Source: Flavobacterium frigoritolerans (lineage in GTDB: Bacteria; Bacteroidota; Bacteroidia; Flavobacteriales; Flavobacteriaceae). From it: a DNA stretch of 64,000 nucleotides. The position numbers and the translations under genes were made by a program. Location: contig NZ_JAOZEV010000003.1 in the NCBI RefSeq assembly GCF_025847275.1, positions 124,001 through 188,000 of the forward strand, written 5' to 3'. This document shows positions 8,131 to 17,160 of the stretch, in pieces. Under the pieces are notes generated by a model. That model was not told the origin of the DNA, did no database searches, and saw nothing but the letters and a program-made list of their open reading frames with translations. Position 1 is the stretch's first letter, and the number at the start of each line of letters is the position of its first letter.

Positions 8131-10392
8131 TTACTCTTTTGTAAATTCCATTACTTGTGAGTTTTCTAAAATTGTCATTTTTAATCCTGTTTTAGTAAAT
8201 GCAAACCTTAATCCAGCTCTTAATGATTCAAAAGTATCAACTGCTCCAGCAACTGGATCAATTGTAAATTTAGGATAATTAGGAAGTTCTACTGTTAAAG
8301 CATTATTTTTTTCTGTAAAAGCGATTTTAAGAGGTGTCGTTTTACTAGAATATGTACCTAAATAAGAATCTAAAACAACATCCTTTTCAATTTTACCACT
8401 TCCTGCTGTCCATACATTATTACTTTCATTACTATCTGGAAAAACGTGATCAGGATCGATTATAACACTCTCTATCTCTTCTGTAGAGTCAAATTTAAAA
8501 GACCACTCTGTATTTCTCTGCCAGATTTCAACTGGTAATTTAACTCTAGAAACTTTTCCGCTTTTAGTTTTTACATCTATTACAACAGGCATTACCATTT
8601 TTTCAAAATTTTCAATAGTAATAATAATTCCTTTTTTAGGATCATTTTTCACATATTTAATAGAATTTATCCCCTGATCAAAACGCCAATTATTAACAAA
8701 CCATCCTTTCCAAAACCAACTTAAATCTTCTCCTGCGACATTCTCCATTGTTCTGAAAAAATCATCTGGTGTAGGATGTTTATAAGCCCAACGTTCCATA
8801 TAAGTACGGAAAGCAATATCAAAACGCTCTTTACCTAATATTTGTTCTCTTAAAATTACTAAACCTGAACTTGGTTTATAATAACACAACAAACCGATAT
8901 TAGCCTCCTTCATATTATCTGGAGAACTCATTATAGTTTCTAATTTAGGGTTCGTAAACATCTCCGCCATTTTATGTAAATCTCTTGGCGCTTCTTTATA
9001 CTCTCCTTTATTAAACTCAGCAGTACTTAATGAATTGATAAAAGTATTAAATCCTTCATCCATCCATCCGAACAATCTTTCATTTGAACCTACAATCATA
9101 GGAAACCAGATGTGCCCAAACTCATGATCTGTAACTCCCCATAAATCTTCTCCTTTTGATTCCCAACTACAAAATACAATTCCTGGGTATTCCATTCCTC
9201 CTTCATTTCCTGCTACGTTTGTTGCAACTGGATAAGGATATTCTAGCCATCTATTTGAATAATTTTCGATTGCTCCTTTAGTATATTCTGTAGAACGCCC
9301 CCAAGCAGCATCTCCAGCACTTTCGACAGGATAAGCAGAAAGAGCCAATGATTTTTTCCCACTTGGTAAATTAATTTTAGCTCCATCTAAGATAAATGCT
9401 GCCGAAGATGCCCATGAAAAATCACGTGCATTTTTAATTTGATAATGCCATGTTTTTTCTCCATTTCCAGAAGTATTTGCTGCAGCAACTTCTTCAGCAG
9501 AACGAATCATAACTGTTTTATCACTTAGTGCAGCTTCTTTAAAACGTTTTTGCTGTTCAGCAGTATATACTTCAGGTGCATTTAATAATTCTCCTGATGC
9601 AACTACAAAATGATTCGCAGGAACAGTTAGTTTTACATCAAAATCACCATATTCCAAATAAAACTCTGAAGCTCCTAAATACGGATGCGTGTTCCAACCT
9701 CTTACGTCATCATACACACACATACGTGGATACCACTGCGCTATCGTAAAAACTTTACCATTTTTAGTTTCAAGAACTCCTGTTCTATCCGAGCCTTCAT
9801 TAGGAGCGATATAAGAAAACTCAATTTTAATTTTAACACGGCTTCCTTTTGCTGCCAATTCTTCTGGAAGAAAAATCTGCATTCTGGTATCAGTAACGAT
9901 ATATTTCGCTTCTGTTTCAACTGATTTTTTCTTACCTAGTACTGTTACTTTTACTGATTTAATTTTATTTCCACCATCAAAAACCTGACCTTGAGCTCCG
10001 TTGCGACTTCCTGTTAAAGGCACTACAGCATTTCCTCGTGAATCTTCTTTAAATAAATTTTGATCCAAATTAAGCCATACAAAAGACATTTTATCTGGGC
10101 TATTATTGGTATAAGTAATTTCATCTGTACCAATGATCTCATTAGTAGCTCCATTTAACTTTGCAGTTATTTTATAATCTGCTCTATTTTGCCAGTATTC
10201 AGCACCTGGCTGACCGCTTGCTGAACGAGTTGCTGTTCCGTTTTTAGAATAGAACAATGGAGAGAATGCCTCATAATAATCGTATTTAGAAATAGGATTA
10301 GCATTTGCAGTAGGAACTTGTTGTGCCCATGTGGCCGAAATTCCAAACAATAAAGCCATAGATAATATGGCTCTCAAAGAGAGTTTTTTCAT
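8131..10392 (-). CDS. Secreted M1-family zinc metallopeptidase
   Basis: Zn-dependent aminopeptidase-like protein of 753 residues with a signal peptide (positively charged N-terminus, hydrophobic core, cleavage probably after TWAQQ near residue 24). The zinc site is complete: H423-E-F-G-H427 and the third ligand E446, 18 residues after the second histidine. The exopeptidase loop reads [10 protein letters not shown] just before it, a variant of the GxMEN motif. A beta-rich N-terminal domain precedes and a C-terminal non-catalytic region of about 200 residues follows. It is transcribed alone, with its own terminator, and is probably periplasmic or outer-membrane associated. The natural substrate cannot be told from sequence. 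Confidence 0.9.
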   Translation of the reverse strand: MKKLSLRAILSMALLFGISATWAQQVPTANANPISKYDYYEAFSPLFYSKNGTATRSASGQPGAEYWQNRADYKITAKLNGATNEIIGTDEITYTNNSPDKMSFVWLNLDQNLFKEDSRGNAVVPLTGSRNGAQGQVFDGGNKIKSVKVTVLGKKKSVETEAKYIVTDTRMQIFLPEELAAKGSRVKIKIEFSYIAPNEGSDRTGVLETKNGKVFTIAQWYPRMCVYDDVRGWNTHPYLGASEFYLEYGDFDVKLTVPANHFVVASGELLNAPEVYTAEQQKRFKEAALSDKTVMIRSAEEVAAANTSGNGEKTWHYQIKNARDFSWASSAAFILDGAKINLPSGKKSLALSAYPVESAGDAAWGRSTEYTKGAIENYSNRWLEYPYPVATNVAGNEGGMEYPGIVFCSWESKGEDLWGVTDHEFGHIWFPMIVGSNERLFGWMDEGFNTFINSLSTAEFNKGEYKEAPRDLHKMAEMFTNPKLETIMSSPDNMKEANIGLLCYYKPSSGLVILREQILGKERFDIAFRTYMERWAYKHPTPDDFFRTMENVAGEDLSWFWKGWFVNNWRFDQGINSIKYVKNDPKKGIIITIENFEKMVMPVVIDVKTKSGKVSRVKLPVEIWQRNTEWSFKFDSTEEIESVIIDPDHVFPDSNESNNVWTAGSGKIEKDVVLDSYLGTYSSKTTPLKIAFTEKNNALTVELPNYPKFTIDPVAGAVDTFESLRAGLRFAFTKTGLKMTILENSQVMEFTKE

Positions 10393-10575
10393 TTTTGTTG
10401 CTGTTTATCTAGCAAATTAATGAAAAAAAAAAGTATTTATGAATTAAAACCAAATAGATTAATACAATTTTACAGAAATTTTATCGAAAAATATTTCATC
10501 AGCTTTTTCGCCTATAATTTAATTTTATAAATATATTTACAATTCGTTATCTTTTAATCATTCAAAACCTAAATT

Positions 10576-11427
10576 TTGATTACAATTATTTCAAATTCAA
10601 AACTTACTGCTTCAATTAAACATACTGGAGCCGAATTATTTTCATTAAAAAACAAACATAATAAAGAATATATCTGGGAAGGCAATCCTGCTTTCTGGGG
10701 TAAACATTCTCCTGTTTTATTTCCAATCGTTGGGACTTTAAAAAACAACACCTATACAATTAATAATATATCATATCATTTGCCAAGACATGGTTTTGCC
10801 AGAGATATCGAGTTTAGTCTAATTTCTAAAACGGATGAAAGCGCAGTATTTTCAATTCAATCAAATGATGAAACACTAAAAATATATCCTTTTGAATTTG
10901 AACTCCAAATAATTTATACCTTAATAGATTCACAATTAAATATCAATTACAAGGTAATCAATAAAACCGATTCTAAAATGCCTTTTTCTATTGGAGCCCA
11001 TCCTGCCATAGCACTATCGGAAAACTTTCAAGATTATACTTTAGAATTTGAGAAAAAAGAAGCTCTAGAATATTCTTTACTTGAAAATGATTTGATTTCT
11101 AATAAAACAAAACAATTAGAAACAAAAGAAGATCAAATTCAGCTAAATTACCAGCTATTTGAAAATGATGCTTTAATCTTTAAGTCATTAGAATCGAATT
11201 CATTAACTATCTTAAAAAGCAATATACCATATGTAAAAGTTGACTTTGCAGATTTTCCTAGTTTAGGCATTTGGACAAAAGAAAACGCTCCTTTTATTTG
11301 TATTGAGCCTTGGTTTGGCTATTCAGATACTCCCGAGAATTCAGGAAATCTTTTCGAAAAAGAAGGAATCTTGACTTTAGAAGCAAATCAAACATTTAAT
11401 TCGAAATTTAGTATTGAAATTCTATAA
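10576..11427 (+). CDS. Aldose 1-epimerase family protein
   Basis: A 283-residue protein of the galactose-mutarotase-like beta-sandwich family (aldose 1-epimerase / glucose-6-phosphate 1-epimerase relatives). Characteristic segments are GAELFSLKN near the start, YIWEGNPAFWGKHSPVLFPIVG, LPRHGFARD, GAHPAIA and CIEPWFGYSD. The start must be the TTG at 10576: an in-frame stop lies two codons upstream and no in-frame ATG or GTG occurs near the N-terminus, which begins with the expected ITIISN segment. Substrate unknown. It is divergent from the M1 peptidase and followed after 21 bases by a GNAT gene. Confidence 0.85.
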   Translation: MITIISNSKLTASIKHTGAELFSLKNKHNKEYIWEGNPAFWGKHSPVLFPIVGTLKNNTYTINNISYHLPRHGFARDIEFSLISKTDESAVFSIQSNDETLKIYPFEFELQIIYTLIDSQLNINYKVINKTDSKMPFSIGAHPAIALSENFQDYTLEFEKKEALEYSLLENDLISNKTKQLETKEDQIQLNYQLFENDALIFKSLESNSLTILKSNIPYVKVDFADFPSLGIWTKENAPFICIEPWFGYSDTPENSGNLFEKEGILTLEANQTFNSKFSIEIL

Positions 11428-11448
11428 TTTAATCTTATTACATACCCT

Positions 11449-12006
11449 ATGTTAAATTTTAATTTTTCTCCATTTCCTGTACTCGAAACTGAACGCTTAC
11501 TCCTTAAAAGAATAACGAATGAGGATACTAGCGAAATCATAGCACTACGTTCTAATCCAGAAACTATGAAATACATTCCAAGACCACTCATAACAACTAA
11601 TGAGCAAGCATTGGAACATATATCTCAACTTAACAGCATTATAGAAACAAATGAAGGAATCAATTGGGGAATTACCTTAAAAGACAGTCCTAAAATAATT
11701 GGATTTATTGGTTATTTTAGAATTCAACCTGGAAACTTTCGTGCAGAAATAGGCTATATGTTATTACCTGAATTTCATGGAAAAGGAATTATCCCTGAAG
11801 CTGTAAAAATAACAATTGACTATGGTTTTAATGAAATGAAGCTTCATTCAATCGAAGCTGTTATTGATCCTGATAATCTGGCTTCTGAAAGAGTTCTACA
11901 AAAAATGGGATTTGTAAAAGAAGGTCATTTTAAAGAATCAGAATATTACGAAGGGCGTTTCTTAGACAACGTAATCTATTCATTACTCAACAAAAAAAAC
12001 ATTTAA
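11449..12006 (+). CDS. GNAT acetyltransferase, RimJ/RimL-like
   Basis: A 185-residue acetyltransferase of the type that modifies ribosomal-protein N-termini or small molecules. It opens with LETERLLLKRI, typical of the Acetyltransf_3 group, has the acetyl-CoA motif GYMLLPEFHGKGIIPEAV, and later the NLASERVLQKMGFVKEG segment. It follows the epimerase gene by 21 bases and may be cotranscribed with it. Substrate unknown. The next 258 bases contain the promoter and leader of the following gene. Confidence 0.88.
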   Translation: MLNFNFSPFPVLETERLLLKRITNEDTSEIIALRSNPETMKYIPRPLITTNEQALEHISQLNSIIETNEGINWGITLKDSPKIIGFIGYFRIQPGNFRAEIGYMLLPEFHGKGIIPEAVKITIDYGFNEMKLHSIEAVIDPDNLASERVLQKMGFVKEGHFKESEYYEGRFLDNVIYSLLNKKNI

Positions 12007-12204
12007 ATTAATGAAAGCATTGGGGGTTTAAATAAATTTTAAATATAAGCTTCTCATATAACTCGATAATTTAATATTAATGAGAAAAACAAATTTACTA
12101 TAAGAAAAGCACTTAGCATTTATATTTACTTAAATGACTTACATGATTTTAATCAATTCTTGTTAAATTTTAAAATTACGACAATACAATATAATGCATT
12201 GCGT

Positions 12205-12250
12205 TATATTTGCATCCGAAACTAGCAACCAAAACTAACTTATTGCTAGT
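12205..12250 (+). promoter_or_regulatory. -7 element and 5' leader hairpin of the outer-membrane protein gene
   Basis: TATATTTG at 12205-12212 matches the Bacteroidota -7 box exactly; no TTG at the usual -33 distance is visible. Transcription would start near 12219, immediately before a perfect 8-base inverted repeat ACTAGCAA (12221-12228) / TTGCTAGT (12243-12250). The mRNA would thus start with a hairpin, which may protect its 5' end. Confidence 0.5.
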
Positions 12251-12264
12251 AATTACTAGATTTT

Positions 12265-12822
12265 ATGAAAAAATTATTTGCCTTAATCGTTCTTTTCTTC
12301 TCAATTCAATCTCATAGCCAAACTTACATAAAAGTAAATGCTCTTACTGCTTTAGTCTCAATTCCTGATGTTGCGGTAGAAACAAGCATTGGTGATAAAT
12401 TAACTCTTAATGTTGACTTAATGGCCTCTTTCTGGGAATCATTTGATGGAAAAAGCCCAATGAAATTTGTCACCTTTACTCCCGAAATTCGTTACCATTT
12501 TAATGAAAAATTCAATGGTTTATATTTTGGTGGTCATATTGGAGGAGACGTATATAAAATCCAAAAATGGAATTACTGGGATACCAACAAATACGAAGAC
12601 GGATTTGGATATAGACTAGGAGCTACACTTGGATATCAAAAGAAATTAAATGAAAAATTCATGCTTGACTTTTTTGTTAGTGGAGGATGGCATCAAGGTT
12701 TTTATAAAGGCTTTTACAATGACGGAACACCTGGCCGTTATGAAAAAGCTCATGATTATAACAAAAGTGGAGAATGGCTACCTTATGGAGGCGGTGTAAT
12801 GATCTCGTATAAATTAAATTAA
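12265..12822 (+). CDS. Small outer-membrane beta-barrel protein, DUF3575-like
   Basis: A 185-residue exported protein with a clear signal peptide (MKKLFALIVLFFSIQSHSQ, cut near residue 19). The rest alternates hydrophobic and aromatic residues as in an 8-stranded barrel and ends in a hydrophobic/basic C-terminal strand (GGGVMISYKLN). Segments such as LTALVSIPDVAVETSIGDKLTLN and PEIRYHF resemble the DUF3575 family of Bacteroidota. Function unknown. It has its own promoter-like element and leader hairpin, and is convergent with the VF530 gene: only one base separates the two stop codons. Confidence 0.75.
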   Translation: MKKLFALIVLFFSIQSHSQTYIKVNALTALVSIPDVAVETSIGDKLTLNVDLMASFWESFDGKSPMKFVTFTPEIRYHFNEKFNGLYFGGHIGGDVYKIQKWNYWDTNKYEDGFGYRLGATLGYQKKLNEKFMLDFFVSGGWHQGFYKGFYNDGTPGRYEKAHDYNKSGEWLPYGGGVMISYKLN

Positions 12823-12823
12823 T

Positions 12824-13051
12824 TTATACTGGAAATTTAGGAATCGATTTTATATATAAATCTTCTACTTTTTTTCTAGCCCAATCCGTTTTTCTTAAGA
12901 AAGTTAAACTAGATTTTACACTAGGATTTGAAGTAAAACATTTAACTGGAATTAATTCGCCTAAAGTGTCAAACCCATAGTAAGCAACTAGTTTTTCGAG
13001 TATCGCCTGAAGCGTGATCCCGTGTAAAGGATTTTTATCTTGATTTTGCAT
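12824..13051 (-). CDS. VF530 family (DUF2132) small protein
   Basis: A 75-residue protein that matches the VF530 family well: NPLHGITLQAIL at the start, then LVAYYGFDTLGELIPVKCF, and the hallmark NPSVKSSLTFLRKTDWARKKVE with LY after it. The founding member has a small helical structure and has been proposed to bind DNA; the role in the cell is not established. Monocistronic on the minus strand, separated from the upstream outer-membrane protein gene by a strong terminator. Confidence 0.9.
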   Translation of the reverse strand: MQNQDKNPLHGITLQAILEKLVAYYGFDTLGELIPVKCFTSNPSVKSSLTFLRKTDWARKKVEDLYIKSIPKFPV

Positions 13052-13078
13052 TTTATATTTTTTTTTAATAAATAATAA

Positions 13079-13108
13079 AAAGACCGTACTATAAGAAGTA
13101 CGGTCTTT
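13079..13108 (-). terminator. Bidirectional-looking terminator
   Basis: Perfect 12-base inverted repeat AAAGACCGTACT / AGTACGGTCTTT with a 6-base loop. T-rich sequence follows on both strands. It sits 47 bases after the stop codon of the outer-membrane protein gene at 13156 and isolates it from the VF530 gene. Confidence 0.9.
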
Positions 13109-13155
13109 CTTTTTTACAAATTTACTAAATTGAAATGTAAATAATCTTCTATAAT

Positions 13156-13797
13156 TTAGAATATGAATTTAAATCCAACAGCAAGAGGTGTTGTTAAATT
13201 TGCACCACCAACAGCATAAGCTGAGTCAACATTGGCCATATGTGCTAATCCAAAATTAGTTACAGTAGTTTTAGAACCATCTTTTGGGTCTAAAGTTGTA
13301 GATGTAAAGTTCGCTAAATTATAAGAAAACTCAACTGAGAAATATTTTGTTACGAAGTAATCAAATCCACCTGATAAAGTCAAACCAAATTGATTTATTT
13401 TCAAATCACTTTCTTTTTCTTTCCCTGTAATAATTGGTGCTGCCAATTGACCGAAGAAATATAAAGAAGAACCCCCAATATTCCAATATTTTCTTGCTAA
13501 TGGCTGAATAACTATCAAATCTGTTTTTACATCTTTATTTTCAGTAGGAGTAGATAAACCGTCAGATTTCATATTAATATACCCAATTCCTGCCCCAACA
13601 GCTACAGATGGCGTGATAAAAGTACCTACAATCGGAATTACTGATAAATTTGTATGTTTTACATCATCAGTTTTAGTTTGTTGGTAGCCAAATTGCGATG
13701 TTACAAACCATGCTCCTTTTAACCCTTGATCGGCTTCCTGAGCTTTTACAGTTAACCCCATTAAAACAATACTAGCTAATGTTAAAATTTTTTTCAT
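13156..13797 (-). CDS. Outer-membrane beta-barrel protein
   Basis: A 213-residue exported protein: signal peptide MKKILTLASIVLMGLTVKAQ (cut near residue 20), then glycine- and aromatic-rich strands (AWFVTSQFGYQQT, VAVGAGIGYINM, GLTLSGGFDYFVTKYFSVEFSYNLANF) ending with a typical barrel C-terminus, AVGFKFIF. This is the general OmpA/OmpW-like barrel fold; no specific ligand or channel role can be read. Monocistronic, with the terminator at 13079-13108. Confidence 0.8.
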   Translation of the reverse strand: MKKILTLASIVLMGLTVKAQEADQGLKGAWFVTSQFGYQQTKTDDVKHTNLSVIPIVGTFITPSVAVGAGIGYINMKSDGLSTPTENKDVKTDLIVIQPLARKYWNIGGSSLYFFGQLAAPIITGKEKESDLKINQFGLTLSGGFDYFVTKYFSVEFSYNLANFTSTTLDPKDGSKTTVTNFGLAHMANVDSAYAVGGANLTTPLAVGFKFIF

Positions 13798-13928
13798 GTC
13801 TTTAAGTTTTTATTTTAAATTATTTAACAAACTTAGCCGTAAGTTTTTTCCTGAAAAATGATTAAAATCATAGTTTAAAAATTATCTTTAATTATCTTTG
13901 ATTTTACTAAAGTTTTTCTTTTTTATTT

Positions 13929-13936
13929 TACATTTG
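13929..13936 (+). promoter_or_regulatory. -7 element directly before smpB
   Basis: TACATTTG matches TAnnTTTG and ends only 6 bases before the smpB ATG at 13943. A start of transcription at the normal distance would fall on or next to the ATG, so the mRNA could be leaderless. There is no well-placed -33 TTG, so this is tentative. Confidence 0.4.
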
Positions 13937-13942
13937 TACCCT

Positions 13943-14395
13943 ATGTTAAAAACAGTCAATATACTCAACAAAAGAGCCCGCTTCGATTACGAAATAATAG
14001 ACACCTACACTGCTGGAATTGTTTTATCCGGAACTGAAATCAAATCAATACGACTTGGTAAGGCAAACATTACCGAAAGTTTTTGTGAATTTAGTGGCGA
14101 TGAACTTTTTGCTATTAATACTTATATTGAAGAATATACCTTTGGAAATCAATTTAATCACAAATCAAGAAGTGAACGAAAATTGCTTTTGAATAAAAAA
14201 GAATTAAAAAGTCTTCAAAAAAGTGTGCAAGCAAAAGGATTAACTATTATTCCTTTAAAGTTATTTACTAATGAAAAAGGACTAGCTAAATTACAAATCG
14301 GTCTTTGTAAAGGGAAGAAAAACTACGACAAACGCGAATCTTTAAAAGAACAAGATACCAAACGTGATCTAGACCGAATTAAGAAAGCATTTTAA
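13943..14395 (+). CDS. smpB: SsrA-binding protein
   Basis: Binds tmRNA and brings it to stalled ribosomes for trans-translation. The 150-residue product starting at the ATG at 13943 (MLKTVNILNKRARFDYEI) has the usual SmpB length. A longer in-frame start at 13898 would add only a hydrophobic non-conserved leader and also overlaps the likely promoter. Family segments seen are GIVLSGTEIKSIRLGKANI, RKLLLNKKELKSL, the central KGLTIIPLKL strand and the basic tail GKKNYDKRESLKEQDTKRD. The tmRNA gene is not in this window. Confidence 0.96.
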   Translation: MLKTVNILNKRARFDYEIIDTYTAGIVLSGTEIKSIRLGKANITESFCEFSGDELFAINTYIEEYTFGNQFNHKSRSERKLLLNKKELKSLQKSVQAKGLTIIPLKLFTNEKGLAKLQIGLCKGKKNYDKRESLKEQDTKRDLDRIKKAF

Positions 14396-14456
14396 TAAAA
14401 GTCATATCTCAATATTTATACTTATTTTTACTACAATAAATTTTAAATTTCAATTT

Positions 14457-15083
14457 ATGAAAAGAATATTTGTTGTATTAACTGTAATCTTATTATATGG
14501 ATGCGGTACTAGTTCTTCAATTGTTAGTAGTTGGAGAGATCCAGAAATAACAATTAGTTCACAAAATTTCAAAAAAGTATTAGTCGTAGCTTTAATAAAA
14601 AATGAAGAAACACGAAGCCTTATTGAGAACAGAATTGCAGCAAATAGCCCTGTTTTTCATACTTCATATCAATTTTTGAATCAAGTTAACAATGGTCTTA
14701 CAGATGATCAAAAATTAAAAATATTACACGATGAAAATTTTGATGGCGTAGTAACAATGCGCTTGGTAAGCAAAGAAAAACAAACCGATTATGTTCCTGG
14801 AATAGATACTAGTATTTATTACGGAGGCTATAACGGCCTATATGGAGGCCCTTTTGGTGGTTGGTACGGAATGTATGGAACTGATTTTTACTCTCCTGGC
14901 TATTATGTCGAAAATACCTTTTATATAGTCGAAACCAATGTTTTTTCTTTAAAAGAGAAAAAATTAATATGGTCTGGCACTACACAATCATCAGATGTTA
15001 CAGATATAGGTCTTACTGTAGATGACATCATGAGAACCATCATAAACGAAATGAAAAAAGACGGTACCCTACCTAAGAAATAA
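14457..15083 (+). CDS. Predicted lipoprotein, function unknown
   Basis: A 208-residue protein with a lipoprotein signal: hydrophobic MKRIFVVLTVILLYGCG with the lipid-attachment cysteine at residue 16. After it come SSIVSSWRDPEITISSQNFKKVLVVALIKNEETRSLIE, and near residues 120-150 a glycine/tyrosine-rich low-complexity stretch. The C-terminal part ends with SGTTQSSDVTDIGLTVDDIMRTIINEMKKDG, typical of periplasmic lipoproteins related to DUF4136. I do not know its role. It follows smpB by 61 bases and has its own terminator. Confidence 0.75.
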   Translation: MKRIFVVLTVILLYGCGTSSSIVSSWRDPEITISSQNFKKVLVVALIKNEETRSLIENRIAANSPVFHTSYQFLNQVNNGLTDDQKLKILHDENFDGVVTMRLVSKEKQTDYVPGIDTSIYYGGYNGLYGGPFGGWYGMYGTDFYSPGYYVENTFYIVETNVFSLKEKKLIWSGTTQSSDVTDIGLTVDDIMRTIINEMKKDGTLPKK

Positions 15084-15106
15084 TAGCTATTATAAAAACA
15101 AAGTAT

Positions 15107-15140
15107 AATAGCATTGAATTCATTTTTAATGCTATTTTTT
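15107..15140 (+). terminator. Terminator of the lipoprotein gene
   Basis: Perfect 9-base inverted repeat AATAGCATT (15107-15115) / AATGCTATT (15128-15136), followed by a T run to 15140. It lies 23 bases after the lipoprotein stop. Confidence 0.8.
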
Positions 15141-15157
15141 ATTGCAAAAACAATGAC

Positions 15158-15165
15158 TATTTTTG
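15158..15165 (+). promoter_or_regulatory. -7 element of the HTH-Fic gene
   Basis: TATTTTTG matches the Bacteroidota -7 box. Only a poorly spaced TTG (13 bases upstream) is present. It lies between the preceding terminator and the ATG at 15194, so the gene is probably transcribed on its own. Confidence 0.4.
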
Positions 15166-15193
15166 TCTTGACAATTAAAACCATGCTTCTGAA

Positions 15194-16201
15194 ATGAAAA
15201 TGATACTTAAAAATGCTCGAGAACAAAAAGGTTTTAAAACCAGAGAAGTAGCACAATTACTCGAAATTGATCAAGCATTAATAAGTAAATTTGAAAGTGG
15301 CACCCGAAAACCTACAAGAGAACAAATTATTAAACTTGCTTCATTACTCGATATTGATTTTGAAAATCTATTAATCGTTTGGTTAAAAGAAAAAATAATA
15401 CATGAAATTGGACATGAAGAATTAGCTCTTAAAGCGCTACATCTCGCCGAAATCGAAATTCAAAATATCAAAAAAGCAGATACTTCGATCATCTTATCAA
15501 CACTACAAAACGTTTTAGATGAAATTGAAATATTAAAAACAAAAATACAATCCTTTCAACAATTTGAATTGCATCGAATTTCTAAAATTTTAGAGTTGGA
15601 ATTTACATACGAAAGCAATCGCATTAATGACAACTCACTGACACTACAAGAAACTAAAGCAGTAATTAATGAAGGATTAACTATTGGAGGCAAGACGATG
15701 CGTGAACATTTAGAAGCTGTAAACCATCATGAAACTATTTCTTATATCAAAGATCTGACTCAAAAAAACAGTGTAGTAAATGAAAAAGAAATACTAACAA
15801 TTCATAATCAAATTTTAAGAGGAATAAAACCTGAACATGCTGGAAAATATAAAAGTGATTCTTTAATCATTCGCGAAATGAGTTCATTCTTCAGTTGGTT
15901 TGAAACCAATAAGAGTACACTGCATCCTATATTACTAGCTTCTGAAGCACATTTAAAAATTATGACAATTAGTCCTTTTGAAAGCGGAAACATTCAAATA
16001 GCTCATTTATTAATGAATTGGATATTAATCCAAAACGGCTATGTTTTTGCAACTATTCAAGGTGATAATGAACATAAAAATGAATATTTTTCAATTTTAG
16101 CGGAAAGCCAGAATAAAAACGACAAATCAATTTTCATAAACTATGTTGCACGGATCGAAAAAGATAATTTACAACGTGCTATCCAATTGGTTTCTCAATA
16201 G
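15194..16201 (+). CDS. XRE-HTH plus Fic-fold protein with degenerate active site
   Basis: A 335-residue two-domain protein. Residues 4-60 are a Cro/CI-type helix-turn-helix (KTREVAQLLEIDQALISKFESGTRKP). Residues about 125-320 follow the Fic fold: HPILLASEAHLKIM, the motif region, then LLMNWILIQNGY. The canonical Fic motif HPFxxGNGR reads SPFESGNIQ at residues 260-268: the catalytic histidine is serine and the GNGR end is lost. The inhibitory-helix motif [S/T]xxxE[G/N] also appears changed, reading SNRIND at 141-146 with Asn for Glu. Fic enzymes transfer AMP or other nucleotides; this one is unlikely to do so by the normal mechanism. A DNA-binding role for the HTH is inferred. It is not next to an antitoxin-like gene. 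Confidence 0.8.
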   Translation: MKMILKNAREQKGFKTREVAQLLEIDQALISKFESGTRKPTREQIIKLASLLDIDFENLLIVWLKEKIIHEIGHEELALKALHLAEIEIQNIKKADTSIILSTLQNVLDEIEILKTKIQSFQQFELHRISKILELEFTYESNRINDNSLTLQETKAVINEGLTIGGKTMREHLEAVNHHETISYIKDLTQKNSVVNEKEILTIHNQILRGIKPEHAGKYKSDSLIIREMSSFFSWFETNKSTLHPILLASEAHLKIMTISPFESGNIQIAHLLMNWILIQNGYVFATIQGDNEHKNEYFSILAESQNKNDKSIFINYVARIEKDNLQRAIQLVSQ

Positions 16202-16314
16202 CTACATTACCAAACTTTAAACATTTTTTTTCACCATTAAGCAATTAAGAAAAATTAAGTTTAATCTAAATGGAAGCTATTAGATGGATAAACTAAATTC
16301 GAAACAAAAAAAAA

Positions 16315-16343
16315 ACCATTAAGAAACTTAATCTCTTAATGGT
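16315..16343 (-). terminator. Terminator of pcm
   Basis: Perfect 10-base inverted repeat ACCATTAAGA / TCTTAATGGT with a 9-base loop; on the minus strand a T run follows (complement of 16306-16315). It lies 32 bases after the pcm stop codon. Confidence 0.85.
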
Positions 16344-16375
16344 AAAACTTTTTACTATTGGTACAAAACCAAAAT

Positions 16376-17017
16376 TTAATTTTTATCCTCTAATAAAGGT
16401 ACGAATCTAAATTCTCCAAACTCATGTTTTTCAAATTGAGTTTCGTTTTTACGAATTAATAATGTCATAATTTGAACATCTTCTCCTAGCGGAATCACTA
16501 GTCTTCCTCCTATTTTTAATTGTGCCATTAATGGTTGCGGAATAAATGGCGCTCCTGCAGTTACAATTATACTATCAAATGGAGCATAAGTAGGTAATCC
16601 TTTATAACCATCTCCAAAAGAAAGATGTTTCGGACGAATTCCTAATTTAGGAAATAAAACTGATGTTGTTTTAAACAGTTCATTTTGTCTTTCGACACTA
16701 TATACCTTGGCTCCCAACATATATAATACTGCAGTTTGATACCCTGACCCAGTACCAATTTCTAATACTTTATGTTCTTTTTTAACTTCTAACAGCTGCG
16801 ACTGAAACGCTACAGTGTAAGGTTGAGAGATAGTTTGCCCCGCACCAATCGGGAAAGCTTTGTCCTGATAAGCATAATCTTCAAAGCTAGAGTTCAAAAA
16901 AAGGTGTCTTGGGATTTTTTTTATCGCTTCCAAAACAGCTTTATCGGTAATTCCCTTTTGTTGTAAAGTGCTTACTAATTGATTCCGAAGTCCTTGATGT
17001 TTGGCAGTGTCTTTCAA
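16376..17017 (-). CDS. pcm: Protein-L-isoaspartate O-methyltransferase
   Basis: SAM-dependent methyltransferase that starts repair of isoaspartyl residues in aged proteins. It shows the family order: AFPIGAGQTISQPYTVAFQ for the substrate loop, VLEIGTGSGYQTAVLY as the SAM-binding glycine loop, then SFGDGYKGLP and IIVTAGAPFIPQPLMAQLKIGGRLVIPLG. Its 213 residues match. It stands alone on the minus strand with a strong terminator; 143 bases separate it from the divergent oxidoreductase gene. Confidence 0.95.
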   Translation of the reverse strand: MKDTAKHQGLRNQLVSTLQQKGITDKAVLEAIKKIPRHLFLNSSFEDYAYQDKAFPIGAGQTISQPYTVAFQSQLLEVKKEHKVLEIGTGSGYQTAVLYMLGAKVYSVERQNELFKTTSVLFPKLGIRPKHLSFGDGYKGLPTYAPFDSIIVTAGAPFIPQPLMAQLKIGGRLVIPLGEDVQIMTLLIRKNETQFEKHEFGEFRFVPLLEDKN

Positions 17018-17136
17018 TGTTTGATCTTTTAATTTTGGTAAAAATAAGAAAGTAAATAGTAATTCAAATATTGATTCTTAAATATTAAATTACTAAAACT
17101 TTAAAGCATTCACTTTCACTTTCAACAAATAAATTA

Positions 17137-17144
17137 TATTTTTG
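17137..17144 (+). promoter_or_regulatory. -7 element before the Gfo/Idh oxidoreductase gene
   Basis: TATTTTTG matches TAnnTTTG, 16 bases before the ATG at 17161, which would leave a leader of about 10 nt. No -33 TTG at the right distance is seen. Confidence 0.4.
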
Positions 17145-17160
17145 TTAAAAATACATTCTC

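Noticed and set aside
13898..13942. Longer N-terminus for SmpB
   Set aside because: Non-conserved hydrophobic leader that overlaps the -7 element; the ATG at 13943 gives the family length.
15194..16201. Fic protein as the toxin of a toxin-antitoxin pair
   Set aside because: The active-site motif is degenerate and no small antitoxin gene is adjacent.
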